Shown piece after piece: positions 1 to 8,431 of a stretch of DNA of 64,000 bases (positions within the stretch are counted from its first letter, which is position 1; the number at the start of each line of letters is the position of its first letter). Source of the DNA: Paenarthrobacter ilicis (GTDB lineage Bacteria; Actinomycetota; Actinomycetes; Actinomycetales; Micrococcaceae); NCBI RefSeq assembly GCF_016907545.1, contig NZ_JAFBCD010000001.1, positions 372,001-436,000 of the forward strand. Direction: 5' to 3'. The translations under genes were made by a program, and so were the position numbers. The notes beneath the pieces are model-generated. The model was not told the DNA's origin and ran no database searches. It saw only the letters and a program-made list of their open reading frames with translations.

Positions 1-2
1 CC

Positions 3-1526
3 GAGGCCAGGGTGTCGGACCGGCAGGCCGCGTACGCGCTGATTGCCTCTCCGAACCCTGCCGTTTCAGCAGGAGCGAAGACTGTCCTTGCCACGTCCGA
101 CCCCGACTCCGACGCGGCGAAGGTTTCCGATTACCTGCGCTATGGCCAGTTCGTCGCAGCTGGTCACTACACCGAGTTCTCCACGGTCTCTGGCCTGCTG
201 CAGCAGGTCAAGGCAGACATCAAAGACAACCCCCTGGGTTCGGCCGCCGTCGCAGACCGTGCGCAAGCTGCCGTCGTGACTGCCCGCGGTGCAGCCGTTA
301 CCGCCCGGGACGCCGATGAGAAGCGGCTGCTGGCCGACTGGAAGTTCCTGACAGCGCAGGCTGCCCCGCGCCAGGTTGCGGACAACAACAGCATGGCTGA
401 CCAGAAGCCGCTCAAGGAAGCATTCTCCAAGGCCGCCAAGGAAGTGCCCGGGGTGCTCGCTGTGGTGTCCGCGCCCGGAGCGGATCTTGATGCGCTGATC
501 AAGGAAGCCCGCCTCGCTACGGTTGATCTGGCCCTCGTGGGGACTCCGGAGGTCAAGAAGGCCGCGGAGACGGCTTTGGCCAGCGGCGATGCGGCGGTGA
601 AGAATTTCATTGGCAGCGGCTACGCAGCTGCCATCAAGCAGGACGCCGTGAGGCCTTCCGCTTTCGAGGGTGACAGGCAAGCGGCTTACAAAGCCTTGTC
701 TGCAGGCGGTCCGTACGTCAAAAAGGCCGCTAAGGCTGCTCTTGAGTCAGTAAGCCACGCCGATACCCGCTACTTCCTGGAATATGGCTACGCTGACGCC
801 CAGGAGCTGGACAACCGGATTCTGGCCTACCAGACCATGGACGACGCCGGTTTGGAGCTTCGCGCCGCGGCGAACGTTGCACTGGACGGCAGCCGCGCAG
901 ATGCCCAGGTATTCGCCACGGCAGGCCAGTTCGCCGCACTGGAGCGGGACAACGCAACAACCGAGCACATTGCCTCGGTTGATGCCATGCTCACCGAGCT
1001 TGCGGGGCTGGCGGATAAGGCCAAGCTCGACGCCGGCCAGGCAGCTGCCGCTGCTGCGGAGGCAGCCCGTGCCGCCGAACAAGCACGCCGGGACGCCGAA
1101 GCGCGTGCCGCAGAAGAGGCTCGCCAGGCTGAAGCTGCCAGGGCTGCCGAGGCTGCGAAGGGCTCGGGCACTGTCAGTGCCTCCCAGGAGTACGGCAACG
1201 GCCAGGTCCCCAACGTGGTTCCGTGGCCGCGCGAGTACGCACCCGCCGTCGAAGTTCCGGACAGTGAGCCTGCACCGGAGTCGGCCACAGAGTCTCCCGT
1301 GCCAGCGCCCAGCATCTCGGTGCCTCCGGCATCGGCGGACAACGATGCGTCGGCGGATGGTTCGCCTACGGTTGATTCCGAGTCCCAAGAGGCGGCCGCG
1401 CCATTGGCCGCCTCTGCCACCGGTGTCAATGGTTGGACCATCGGCTTGATCGTCCTTTTGGTTCTGGCAGCCGCGGGGGCCATCACGTTCCTCTTGCGCC
1501 GCAAGGGATCTCCCGCAAAGAGCTGA
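3..1526 (+). CDS. ALF-repeat, C-terminally membrane-anchored protein (5' end outside window)
   Basis: The reading frame is open to the window edge and the first visible residues are already repeat sequence, so the true start lies upstream. At least four ALF-type repeats can be seen, each with an Ala-rich segment (as in PEVKKAAETAL), then an aromatic residue and a Gly (NFIGSGY, YFLEYGY, VFATAGQF). They are followed by an Ala/Glu/Arg-rich stretch likely to form a coiled coil, a Pro/Ser/Glu-rich spacer, one hydrophobic segment and the tail RRKGSPAKS. The arrangement fits a cell-surface protein held by a C-terminal membrane anchor; no LPxTG motif is visible. ALF-repeat proteins are known from secreted actinobacterial proteins without a defined function, and none is assigned here. 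Confidence 0.75.
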   Translation, partial: EARVSDRQAAYALIASPNPAVSAGAKTVLATSDPDSDAAKVSDYLRYGQFVAAGHYTEFSTVSGLLQQVKADIKDNPLGSAAVADRAQAAVVTARGAAVTARDADEKRLLADWKFLTAQAAPRQVADNNSMADQKPLKEAFSKAAKEVPGVLAVVSAPGADLDALIKEARLATVDLALVGTPEVKKAAETALASGDAAVKNFIGSGYAAAIKQDAVRPSAFEGDRQAAYKALSAGGPYVKKAAKAALESVSHADTRYFLEYGYADAQELDNRILAYQTMDDAGLELRAAANVALDGSRADAQVFATAGQFAALERDNATTEHIASVDAMLTELAGLADKAKLDAGQAAAAAAEAARAAEQARRDAEARAAEEARQAEAARAAEAAKGSGTVSASQEYGNGQVPNVVPWPREYAPAVEVPDSEPAPESATESPVPAPSISVPPASADNDASADGSPTVDSESQEAAAPLAASATGVNGWTIGLIVLLVLAAAGAITFLLRRKGSPAKS

Positions 1527-1548
1527 AACACGCCGGCCCCCACGCCGT

Positions 1549-1572
1549 GAGTGTCTGGTATTTCAGACACTC
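1549..1572. promoter_or_regulatory. HutR-like operator, site 1
   Basis: This is a perfect inverted repeat with 9-bp arms (GAGTGTCTG and CAGACACTC) around six bases. Read on the minus strand, its core TCTGAAATACCAGA fits the pattern TCTGwwATwCCAGA, which from memory has been reported for the IclR regulator HutR of Corynebacterium. It lies about 110 bp before hutR. Related copies stand at 1620-1637, 2532-2549 and 8396-8413, which argues for an operator rather than a terminator of the preceding gene. Confidence 0.7.
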
Positions 1573-1619
1573 AAGTTCGTCAACCGGCTGGTGCCTGCCA
1601 CCACTTGGGTGCACGCTTG

Positions 1620-1637
1620 AGTACGGTATCCCGGACT
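1620..1637. promoter_or_regulatory. HutR-like operator, site 2 (imperfect)
   Basis: The 18-mer AGTACGGTATCCCGGACT matches 15 of 18 positions of the consensus TGTCYGGTATYYCRGACA built from the copies in this window. Its centre is 68 bp from the centre of site 1 and about 50 bp before the hutR start, a suitable place for autoregulation. Confidence 0.5.
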
Positions 1638-1678
1638 AGATTCGTTCCGGGCCCGTGAAAGGCGAGCAGCGAGGACCC

Positions 1679-2485
1679 ATGGCAACCATCAGCACCCCCA
1701 CTGGCAAAGCGACATCCAAGGTTCCTGCGGCCGAGAACACCCTCAGGATCCTCAAGTTGCTGGCCTCCCGCCGAGGCCCCATGGCGGCGTCCAACATTGC
1801 CACGGCGCTCGGCTTGCCGCGTTCCAGTGTCTACCACCTGCTGGGGGTCATGGAGGCCAACGGCTTTGTGATGCACCTGCATGAGGAGCAGCGCTACGGT
1901 TTGGGGATCAGCGCCTTCGAGCTCAGTTCGGCGTACTCCCGACAGGAACCGTTGTCCAGGCTTGGCCGTCCCATGTTGGCCGCCCTGGTGGACGTGCTCG
2001 GGGAAAGCGCCCACCTTGCCGTTCTCCACGGCCGCGACGTCCTGTACATCGTGGAGGAACGGGCAAAAAACCGCCCCAGCTTGGTCACCGACGTCGGGGT
2101 GCGCCTCCCCAGCCACCTCACCGCCTCCGGCCGGGCCATCCTCGCCGCACTGCCCAAGTCCCAGGTCCGGGCGCTGTACCCCAATGCCGCTGCCTTCACG
2201 GCCCGGCATGAGGTGGAGTCGCCCATCATGAAGTACTCCACGCTCTCCTCCCACCTGGACCAGGTACGCCAGCGCGGCTACGCCACGGAAAACGGCGAAG
2301 TGACGCCCGGATTCGGTTCCATTGCCGTTGCCGTGACGGACCATGTTGGATGGCCGACGGCGGCAGTGGCCGTGACGTTCCTGGAGGACAAAGTTTCCAG
2401 TGAGCAGCGGCCGGCGCTGGCTGCCCGGATCCGGAAAGCGGCGGACGAACTGTCCGTCCGGATCCACGGAAGACCCGCAGGGTAG
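1679..2485 (+). CDS. hutR: IclR-family regulator of histidine utilisation
   Basis: The 268-residue protein has the IclR layout: an N-terminal winged helix-turn-helix (about residues 12-75; NIATALGLPRSSVYHLL is the recognition part) and a C-terminal ligand-binding domain (about 80-260) with the typical LTASGRAILAALP segment. ATG 1679 was preferred over an upstream GTG at 1655 because a GAGGA sequence stands just before it. The gene is immediately upstream of hutU and hutH and has two palindromes in its own leader and one before hutU. Family and context point to the local hut regulator, with urocanate or histidine as likely effector. Whether it activates or represses cannot be read from the sequence. 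Confidence 0.85.
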   Translation: MATISTPTGKATSKVPAAENTLRILKLLASRRGPMAASNIATALGLPRSSVYHLLGVMEANGFVMHLHEEQRYGLGISAFELSSAYSRQEPLSRLGRPMLAALVDVLGESAHLAVLHGRDVLYIVEERAKNRPSLVTDVGVRLPSHLTASGRAILAALPKSQVRALYPNAAAFTARHEVESPIMKYSTLSSHLDQVRQRGYATENGEVTPGFGSIAVAVTDHVGWPTAAVAVTFLEDKVSSEQRPALAARIRKAADELSVRIHGRPAG

Positions 2486-2531
2486 CTTGCCGCGACCCTG
2501 CGGAATATGGGTCCCTTGGCACCCCGGTAAC

Positions 2532-2549
2532 TGTCTGTGATACCGGACA
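2532..2549. promoter_or_regulatory. HutR-like operator, site 3 (before hutU)
   Basis: TGTCTGTGATACCGGACA is an imperfect palindrome about 100 bp before the hutU start. Its reverse complement TGTCCGGTATCACAGACA agrees with site 1 at 15 of 18 positions. It probably controls the hutUH transcript. Confidence 0.65.
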
Positions 2550-2647
2550 GCACCCTCTCCTAAGCCGTTCCTGCGGGGCCATTAAGGGGCTTTAGTAGAA
2601 GCAGAAGATCTTTCCACCCAATACTTCCCACAGACGAAGGAGCCACC

Positions 2648-4387
2648 ATGGCACCCGCCGATTTCACAACTGGTGCCCGTCCGGTCAAGGCCGCCCGGGG
2701 GACTGAACTCACTGCCAAGTCGTGGCAGACCGAAGCTCCGTTGCGGATGCTCATGAACAACCTTGATCCTGAGGTCGCTGAGCGTCCGGACGATCTTGTG
2801 GTCTATGGCGGAACCGGCCGCGCAGTCCGGTCCTGGGCAGCATTCGATGCGATCACCCGGACGCTGGAGACCATGGAGAAGGACGAGACCCTCCTGGTCC
2901 AGTCGGGCAAGCCGGTGGGTGTGTTCCGCACCCACGAATGGGCTCCCCGTGTGCTGCTGGCCAACTCCAACCTGGTGGGGGATTGGGCAACGTGGCCCGA
3001 GTTCCGCCGCCTCGAAGCCGAGGGCCTCATGATGTACGGCCAGATGACCGCCGGGTCGTGGATCTACATCGGGACCCAGGGCATCCTGCAGGGCACGTAC
3101 GAAACCTTTGCCGCCGTCGGAAACAAGCTCGCTGCCGCCAGGCAGAACACCGCCGGCCACCCGGCGCCTGCCGCTGAAGGCTCAAACGAAGGTCCGTTGG
3201 CGGGGACGCTGACCCTGACCGGTGGTTGCGGTGGCATGGGCGGCGCGCAGCCGCTGGCCGTCACGCTGAACGATGGCGCCTGCCTGATTGTCGACGTCGA
3301 CGAAACCCGCCTGCGTCGCCGTGCCGGCAAACGCTACCTTGACGAAGTCGAAACGGACCTGGATACCGCGATCGCGAAGGTCCAGAAAGCCAAGGAGGAA
3401 CGCCGGGGCTGGTCTGTTGGCTACGTCGGCAACGCCGCAGAGGTGTTCCCGGAACTCCTCCGCCGCCACAAGGCCGGGGAGATCACCTTCGATGTGGTCA
3501 CCGACCAGACCTCTGCGCACGATCCTTTGTCCTACCTGCCCGAAGGCATCACGGTGGCCGAATGGCACACCGAAGCCGAGGCTGACCCGGAAGGGTTCAC
3601 CAAGAAGGCCCAGGCGTCCATGGCCCGCCACGTACAGGCCATGGTGGAGTTCCAGGACGCCGGCGCTGAGGTCTTCGACTACGGCAACTCCATCCGTGAC
3701 GAGGCCCGCAAGGGCGGGTACGAGCGCGCGTTCGAGTTCCCCGGCTTCGTTCCGGCCTACATTCGTCCGTTGTTCTGCGAGGGCCTCGGCCCGTTCCGCT
3801 GGGTGGCACTGTCCGGTGATCCGGAAGACATCGCCGTGACTGACAAGGCCATCAAGGAACTGTTCCCGGAGAACAAGCACCTGCACAAGTGGCTCGACGC
3901 CGCGGCGGACCGGGTGGAGTTCGAAGGCCTCCCGGCGCGTATTTGCTGGCTCGGATACGGCGAACGGGCCAAGGCCGGCCTGCTGTTCAACCAGCTTGTG
4001 AAGGAGGGCAAGGTCAAGGCCCCGATCGTAATCGGCCGTGACCACCTGGACTCCGGCTCGGTGGCTTCCCCGTACCGGGAAACCGAGTCCATGGCTGACG
4101 GTTCCGATGCGATTGCTGACTGGCCGTTGCTCAACGCCCTGATCAACACCTCTTCCGGTGCCACCTGGGTATCGATCCACCACGGTGGCGGCGTCGGCAT
4201 TGGCCGGTCCCTCCACGCCGGACAGGTCTCCGTGGCTGATGGCACCGACCTCGCCGCAGAAAAGCTCGAACGGCTCCTGACCAACGACCCCGGCATGGGC
4301 GTCATCCGCCACGTCGACGCTGGCTATGACCGCGCCGTCGAGGTCGCCAACGAACGCGGCGTCCGCATCCCCATGAACGAGAAGTAG
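2648..4387 (+). CDS. hutU: Urocanate hydratase
   Basis: HutU converts urocanate to 4-imidazolone-5-propionate, the second step of histidine degradation, using tightly bound NAD+ as electrophile in the cytoplasm. The 579-residue sequence carries family hallmarks: [12 protein letters not shown] near residue 190 (NAD-binding region), [13 protein letters not shown] near 437, [18 protein letters not shown] near 462, and [20 protein letters not shown] near 510. Length is slightly above the usual 550-560 because of an N-terminal extension. AAGGAG precedes ATG 2648. hutH follows after 8 bp, so the two are co-transcribed, and a HutR-like palindrome stands upstream. Confidence 0.97.
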   Translation: MAPADFTTGARPVKAARGTELTAKSWQTEAPLRMLMNNLDPEVAERPDDLVVYGGTGRAVRSWAAFDAITRTLETMEKDETLLVQSGKPVGVFRTHEWAPRVLLANSNLVGDWATWPEFRRLEAEGLMMYGQMTAGSWIYIGTQGILQGTYETFAAVGNKLAAARQNTAGHPAPAAEGSNEGPLAGTLTLTGGCGGMGGAQPLAVTLNDGACLIVDVDETRLRRRAGKRYLDEVETDLDTAIAKVQKAKEERRGWSVGYVGNAAEVFPELLRRHKAGEITFDVVTDQTSAHDPLSYLPEGITVAEWHTEAEADPEGFTKKAQASMARHVQAMVEFQDAGAEVFDYGNSIRDEARKGGYERAFEFPGFVPAYIRPLFCEGLGPFRWVALSGDPEDIAVTDKAIKELFPENKHLHKWLDAAADRVEFEGLPARICWLGYGERAKAGLLFNQLVKEGKVKAPIVIGRDHLDSGSVASPYRETESMADGSDAIADWPLLNALINTSSGATWVSIHHGGGVGIGRSLHAGQVSVADGTDLAAEKLERLLTNDPGMGVIRHVDAGYDRAVEVANERGVRIPMNEK

Positions 4388-4395
4388 GCAACACC

Positions 4396-5988
4396 ATGAC
4401 TATTACGTCCAACGAACAGCTCACCGTCACCCTCGGCTCCAGCGGGGTCACCCCGGAAGACGTCGTCGCCGTCGCACGCCACGACGCCAAGGTGACCATC
4501 TCCCAGGAAGCCCTGGACAACGTGGCCAAGGTCCGTGCCCACATTGACGATCTGGCCACCAGCGACATCCCTGCCTATGGCATCTCCACGGGCTTCGGCG
4601 CGTTGGCAAACCGCCACATCCCCAACGACCTCCGCACCCAGCTGCAGAAATCGCTGATCCGCAGCCACGCCGCAGGCATGGGCCCGGCTGTTGAACGCGA
4701 AGTGGTCCGCGGCATCATGTTCCTCCGCGCCAAGACCCTGGCATCGGGCCGCACGGGCGTCCGTCCGGTGGTCCTGCAGACCATGGTGGACGTCCTCAAC
4801 GCCGGCATCACGCCGCTGGTCCGCGAGTTCGGTTCGCTGGGCTGCTCCGGCGATCTTGCGCCGCTGTCCCACTGCGCCCTGGTCCTCATGGGCGAAGGCG
4901 AAGCAACCGGTCCCGACGGCGAACTGTACGGAACCGCCGGCCAGCCGCCGGTTGCTGAGCTGCTTGCGCAGCACGGCATCGAGCCGGTCACCCTCGCCGA
5001 GAAGGAGGGCCTTGCCCTCGTCAACGGCACCGAAGGCATGCTTGGCATGTTGCTGATGGCCATTGCCGACATCCGCATGTTGCTGGCGACGGCGGACGTC
5101 ACTGCCGCGCTCAGTGTTGAGGCCCTGTTGGGCACCGACCAAGTGTTCCTGCCCGAGCTCCACGCAGCCCTTCGTCCGCACCCGGGCCAGGCTGCCAGCG
5201 CGGACAACATGCTGCGCGTGCTCTCCAACTCGCCCATCGTGGCCTCGCACCGGATCAACGACACCAAGGTGCAGGACGCCTATTCACTGCGTTGCGCACC
5301 GCAGGTTGCCGGTGCTGTCCGCGACACCGTGGACCATGCCGCACTGGTGGCTTCCCGCGAACTCGCCGCAGCGATCGACAACCCGGTGGTCCTCCCGGAT
5401 GGCCGCGTCACGTCCAACGGCAACTTCCACGGCGCCCCCGTGGCCTATGTCCTGGACTTCCTGGCCATCGCCGTGGCGGACCTCAGCTCCATCGCGGAGC
5501 GCCGCACGGACCGCATGCTGGACCCGGCCCGCTCACACGGTCTCCCGGCGTTCCTCGCTGCGGATCCCGGCGTCGATTCCGGCCTGATGATTGCCCAGTA
5601 CACGCAGGCCGGCCTGGTGTCGGACAACAAACGACTGGCCGTTCCGGCGTCGGTGGACTCCATCCCAAGCTCCGCCATGCAGGAAGACCACGTATCCATG
5701 GGCTGGCACGCAGCCCGGAAGCTGCGCAAGTCCGTGGAGAACCTCCGCCGCGTGCTCGCCGTCGAGCTTGTCACCAGCGCCCGCGCCATCGACATGCGCA
5801 CGCAGATGTCCGACGGCGAACTAACCCCGGGTCCGGCCGGTACAGCCGTGCTTGAGGTACTTCGCGAGGTAGTTCAGGGGCCGGGAACCGACAGGTTCCT
5901 TTCGCCGGAACTGGAAGCGGCTGACCGTTTGGTTGGCTCCGGCGCGGTCCGCGCGGCCGCCGAATCCGCGGTCGGGATTTTGGCCTGA
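4396..5988 (+). CDS. hutH: Histidine ammonia-lyase
   Basis: HutH deaminates L-histidine to trans-urocanate and ammonia, the first step of the pathway. The 530-residue protein belongs to the aromatic amino acid lyase family. It has the YGISTGFG segment with the catalytic Tyr at 61, and the region that cyclises to the MIO prosthetic group reads GSLGCSGDLAPLSH, placing Cys150-Ser151-Gly152 where most homologues have Ala-Ser-Gly. Later family segments LVNGTEGMLGM and QYTQAGLVSDNK are intact. It follows hutU by 8 bp. The Ala-to-Cys difference keeps the Ser and Gly needed for MIO formation and may be common in actinobacteria. Confidence 0.96.
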   Translation: MTITSNEQLTVTLGSSGVTPEDVVAVARHDAKVTISQEALDNVAKVRAHIDDLATSDIPAYGISTGFGALANRHIPNDLRTQLQKSLIRSHAAGMGPAVEREVVRGIMFLRAKTLASGRTGVRPVVLQTMVDVLNAGITPLVREFGSLGCSGDLAPLSHCALVLMGEGEATGPDGELYGTAGQPPVAELLAQHGIEPVTLAEKEGLALVNGTEGMLGMLLMAIADIRMLLATADVTAALSVEALLGTDQVFLPELHAALRPHPGQAASADNMLRVLSNSPIVASHRINDTKVQDAYSLRCAPQVAGAVRDTVDHAALVASRELAAAIDNPVVLPDGRVTSNGNFHGAPVAYVLDFLAIAVADLSSIAERRTDRMLDPARSHGLPAFLAADPGVDSGLMIAQYTQAGLVSDNKRLAVPASVDSIPSSAMQEDHVSMGWHAARKLRKSVENLRRVLAVELVTSARAIDMRTQMSDGELTPGPAGTAVLEVLREVVQGPGTDRFLSPELEAADRLVGSGAVRAAAESAVGILA

Positions 5989-6024
5989 CGTCGAATAAAA
6001 CGCTCACTTGATGGGCAAATGTGT

Positions 6025-6065
6025 CACGCCCCGGTGTTTGTTCGCAACGCAGGCGCCGGGGCGTG
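6025..6065 (+). terminator. Hairpin downstream of hutH
   Basis: CACGCCCCGG and CCGGGGCGTG form a 10-bp GC-rich stem with a loop of about 20 bases, 36 bp after the hutH stop. No T-run follows, so it could be a non-canonical terminator or an mRNA-stabilising hairpin. Confidence 0.4.
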
Positions 6066-6155
6066 CCAAATGTAGTAGAACTTATGGTGCACGTCACGTC
6101 CACGCCAAAGATGTCGTGGGCTCAAAAAGAACATCCACAAAGGGGTAGAAGTTCA

Positions 6156-6404
6156 ATGAAGGCACGCGGAGCAGTCCTGTCCAGGCGAAGCGCCCACTCG
6201 GCAACGGTTTCCGACTGGAGGACGCTGACAGTGGGGGAGGCCGTGGAAGTGGTCAAGTACGCCCATGTGATTGCCACTGGACGGATCGAGGAAGTTTCCA
6301 GCAGCGGCAACGTTGTGTGGCTGGAGCACTCGGGGCAGGGCGTCACCGAGGAGGGCAAGGAACTTTTCATGAAGTCCGACGGCGTGACCCTCCGCCGGGC
6401 TTAG
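6156..6404 (+). CDS. Small conserved-looking hypothetical protein
   Basis: This is an 82-residue, soluble, basic protein starting at ATG 6156, behind AAAGGGG with suitable spacing. The N-terminal 20 residues are Arg/Ser-rich. The rest (LTVGEAVEVVKYAHVIATGRIEEV and onward) looks like a small beta-barrel fold with alternating hydrophobic residues and a Gly-rich turn; nothing resembles a catalytic motif. It is monocistronic, ends just before a strong bidirectional terminator and faces another small gene on the other strand. No function is assigned. Confidence 0.7.
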   Translation: MKARGAVLSRRSAHSATVSDWRTLTVGEAVEVVKYAHVIATGRIEEVSSSGNVVWLEHSGQGVTEEGKELFMKSDGVTLRRA

Positions 6405-6421
6405 CCACCAGGCTTTAACAG

Positions 6422-6482
6422 AAAACGGGGCCCGTTCCCTTCCGCAGGTAGTAGTGGCGGAAGGCAACGGGCCCCGTTTTTT
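6422..6482. terminator. Strong bidirectional intrinsic terminator
   Basis: AAAACGGGGCCCGTT pairs with AACGGGCCCCGTTTT, and the stem continues inward through CCTTCCGC/GCGGAAGG. It ends in six T on the plus strand and has four A at the other foot. It lies between two converging small genes and should stop transcription both ways. Confidence 0.92.
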
Positions 6483-6509
6483 GGCTTCGCAGCCTGAGTG
6501 CGGAAGCAG

Positions 6510-6731
6510 TCAGGCGGCGAGGACTTCGTGGATCTGGCCGAAGGGAACGGATTCGTCCAGCGCCACAGTGAAGGTGCCAGGCTGGTGCCGGGTCACCACG
6601 ATGCCGCAGGCAGCGTCTGCTGCCGCGTTCGCGATTAAGGATTCCACGGCGCGTTCAAGTCCGTCGTGGATCTCATCTGCCTTGGAAAAGGACAGATGAA
6701 TTTCGCGTTCTGAAGTCATAACAGGTGTCAT
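6510..6731 (-). CDS. Small hypothetical protein
   Basis: A 73-residue acidic soluble protein. The start was set at 6731 because AGGAGG stands seven bases before this ATG; a longer frame to 6776 lacks any such site. It contains a beta-strand (REIHLSFSKADEI), an Ala-rich helix (LERAVESLIANAAADAACG) and two further strands. A duplicated ATG (MTPVMTSE) leaves the exact start open by four codons. The downstream end abuts the shared terminator. Function unknown. Confidence 0.65.
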   Translation of the reverse strand: MTPVMTSEREIHLSFSKADEIHDGLERAVESLIANAAADAACGIVVTRHQPGTFTVALDESVPFGQIHEVLAA

Positions 6732-6875
6732 TGGGGGGCCTCCTAGTACTTGCCGCTTGCGAGGGCGACCCATCAATCATAATCGCTGGGTGTCGAAAAA
6801 ATGTAAGATGACTGGCAAGCGAGTGACCTGTGTCTCAGAGTGGGGCGCGGGAAAGCACCACTGCCAAGCGAAGGT

Positions 6876-7346
6876 TCAGGGGCTGTGATGCGCTCCTCGA
6901 AGCGACCCAGCACGATGCGATGCCACCAGCTTGGAAACTCCCGCGGCAAGCAACAGTGTGACGATCGCCGCAGCCATGTGTGTGTAGAGCATCAGGTGAA
7001 CGTCGCCCCCACTTGCGGCCGCACCGGTGGGCGCGATCGGAAGGTCCGGGCTGCCGTGCAGATGGCCCAGGGAGCCGTTGCCCGGGAAAAAGCCTCCGAA
7101 GGATTCGAAACCGAAGTGCAGCAATTGCTGGGCTACGCCGGAGATCAGCAGCAGAATGAGCGGCCCATGGACCCAGCGGGCGGTCAGCTGGGCGGCGAGG
7201 CAGCAGAGTGCAGCGAACCCCAAGAGGACCGGTAGGGCCGGGGCGCTGCCACCTGCGGACAGGTGTGCGGCCAGCCCAAGACCGGTAGCCACCAGTCCCC
7301 AGGCCCAGGCCCACTTGTCCTGCACAGGAGTTGCGCTCATCGCCAT
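6876..7346 (-). CDS. Small integral membrane protein
   Basis: This 156-residue protein has about four hydrophobic segments: GLVATGLGLAAHL, LPVLLGFAALCCLAAQL, GPLILLLISGVAQQLL and MLYTHMAAAIVTLLLAAGVSKLV. A central outside-type loop is rich in Gly, His and Phe (LLHFGFESFGG and SLGHLHGSPD). The His-rich character and a CopC-domain gene 2.6 kb away allow, but do not show, a role in metal handling. It lies downstream of hutG on the same strand with a 48-bp gap and may share its transcript. No recognised family. Confidence 0.6.
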   Translation of the reverse strand: MAMSATPVQDKWAWAWGLVATGLGLAAHLSAGGSAPALPVLLGFAALCCLAAQLTARWVHGPLILLLISGVAQQLLHFGFESFGGFFPGNGSLGHLHGSPDLPIAPTGAAASGGDVHLMLYTHMAAAIVTLLLAAGVSKLVASHRAGSLRGAHHSP

Positions 7347-7394
7347 CCTTCCCTGCCCATAGGCTAAGCGGAGAAGGAGACCAGCAACAGGGGC

Positions 7395-8342
7395 CTACGC
7401 GAGCAGTGTGTTGACCAACCGGGCCGCAACCTTCGCAGTCCTGGAATCAATGTCGAACTCCGGGTTCAACTCTGCGACATCCATGTGGAGCAGCTTCCCG
7501 CTCGCAGCCACCTGCCGGCAGATCGCGCTGATCACCGGCAGCGGCACGCCATACGCGGCAGGCGCGCTCACCCCGGGAGCCACGGATGCCGGCATGACGT
7601 CAAGGTCGATCGTCAGGTAAAGCACATCAACGTCCGCCAGGAAGTCGGTAACAAAAACCTCTGCGGCCTCGGGCGAGCACACCTCGTCGAGCAGGTACTT
7701 CACACCAAGGCGATCTGCGGTGTCGAAGAGGGTTCGTGTGTTGTTCGGCTCTGAGATTCCGACGACGGCGTACTGCAGTTCGCGCCCAGCGGCAGCTTCC
7801 GCGTTGGCCATCTGAAGGAACGGCGTTCCGGAGCTCGGCGTGGGTTCATCGCGCAGGTCAAAGTGGGCGTCCAGATTCAGTACACCCAGTCGTTTGCCGC
7901 GTACCGCTTCGGAGCCGGCCACACCAAGGTAGCTTGCAAACGCAGTCTCATGCCCGCCACCCAGCACCACGGTGAGGTTACCGGCGTCGAGCAGTTCAGA
8001 AATGGCGCGTCCAGCGCGCTCTTGGCCCGCCTCCAGTGAGTCGTCCTCCACCACCACGTCACCGGCGTCGAACACGTCCCGGTCAAGGTGGAACGCCAGC
8101 GGACCCAAGGCGGACCTGATGGCGGCCGGTGCCTTGGCCGCGCCCACCCGACCCTTGTTGCGGAGGACGCCGGCGTCGCTGCAGAAGCCAAGCACGACGG
8201 CGGGCCTCGCCGCCGCTGCGGTGGCCGCCGTCGAATGTGGTTCCACGGCCTGCCACCAGCGGCGATGCTCCGGGCCGTCACCGTCGAAACGGCCGGTCCA
8301 AGGGGTCGACGGGACATCCACGGAGGGAGAGCTGGTATCCAT
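7395..8342 (-). CDS. hutG: Formimidoylglutamase (ureohydrolase family)
   Basis: HutG hydrolyses N-formimidoyl-L-glutamate to glutamate and formamide, the last step of one branch of histidine degradation, with a two-manganese centre. The 315-residue protein has the metal-ligand motifs of the arginase/agmatinase superfamily: GGGHETAF near residue 128, NLDAHFDLR near 155 and TIDLDVMPASVAPGVSAPA near 245. The N-terminal WTGRFDGDGPEHRRWWQ is characteristic of HutG rather than agmatinase. AAGG abuts the ATG, so initiation may be weak or leaderless. A HutR-like palindrome lies about 54 bp upstream, tying this opposite-strand gene to hutUH. A purine-type permease gene precedes it by 89 bp. Confidence 0.9.
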   Translation of the reverse strand: MDTSSPSVDVPSTPWTGRFDGDGPEHRRWWQAVEPHSTAATAAAARPAVVLGFCSDAGVLRNKGRVGAAKAPAAIRSALGPLAFHLDRDVFDAGDVVVEDDSLEAGQERAGRAISELLDAGNLTVVLGGGHETAFASYLGVAGSEAVRGKRLGVLNLDAHFDLRDEPTPSSGTPFLQMANAEAAAGRELQYAVVGISEPNNTRTLFDTADRLGVKYLLDEVCSPEAAEVFVTDFLADVDVLYLTIDLDVMPASVAPGVSAPAAYGVPLPVISAICRQVAASGKLLHMDVAELNPEFDIDSRTAKVAARLVNTLLA

Positions 8343-8395
8343 CCTTCAAGCACACCCCAACAAAGCGGCGGACACCAGCATCCCGGGCCGGGCCG

Positions 8396-8413
8396 TGTCT
8401 GAAACCCCGGACT
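8396..8413. promoter_or_regulatory. HutR-like operator, site 4 (before hutG)
   Basis: Read on the minus strand, the 18-mer AGTCCGGGGTTTCAGACA agrees with 15 of 18 positions of the consensus from the three copies near hutR and hutU. It sits between the permease stop and the hutG start, 54 bp before the latter, as expected for a hutG operator. Confidence 0.55.
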
Positions 8414-8431
8414 TGCCCCGCCAGTGAGCGG

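Noticed and set aside
1549..1572. Terminator of the ALF-repeat gene
   Set aside because: The palindrome has no T-run, and related copies occur before hutR, hutU and hutG, which fits an operator better.
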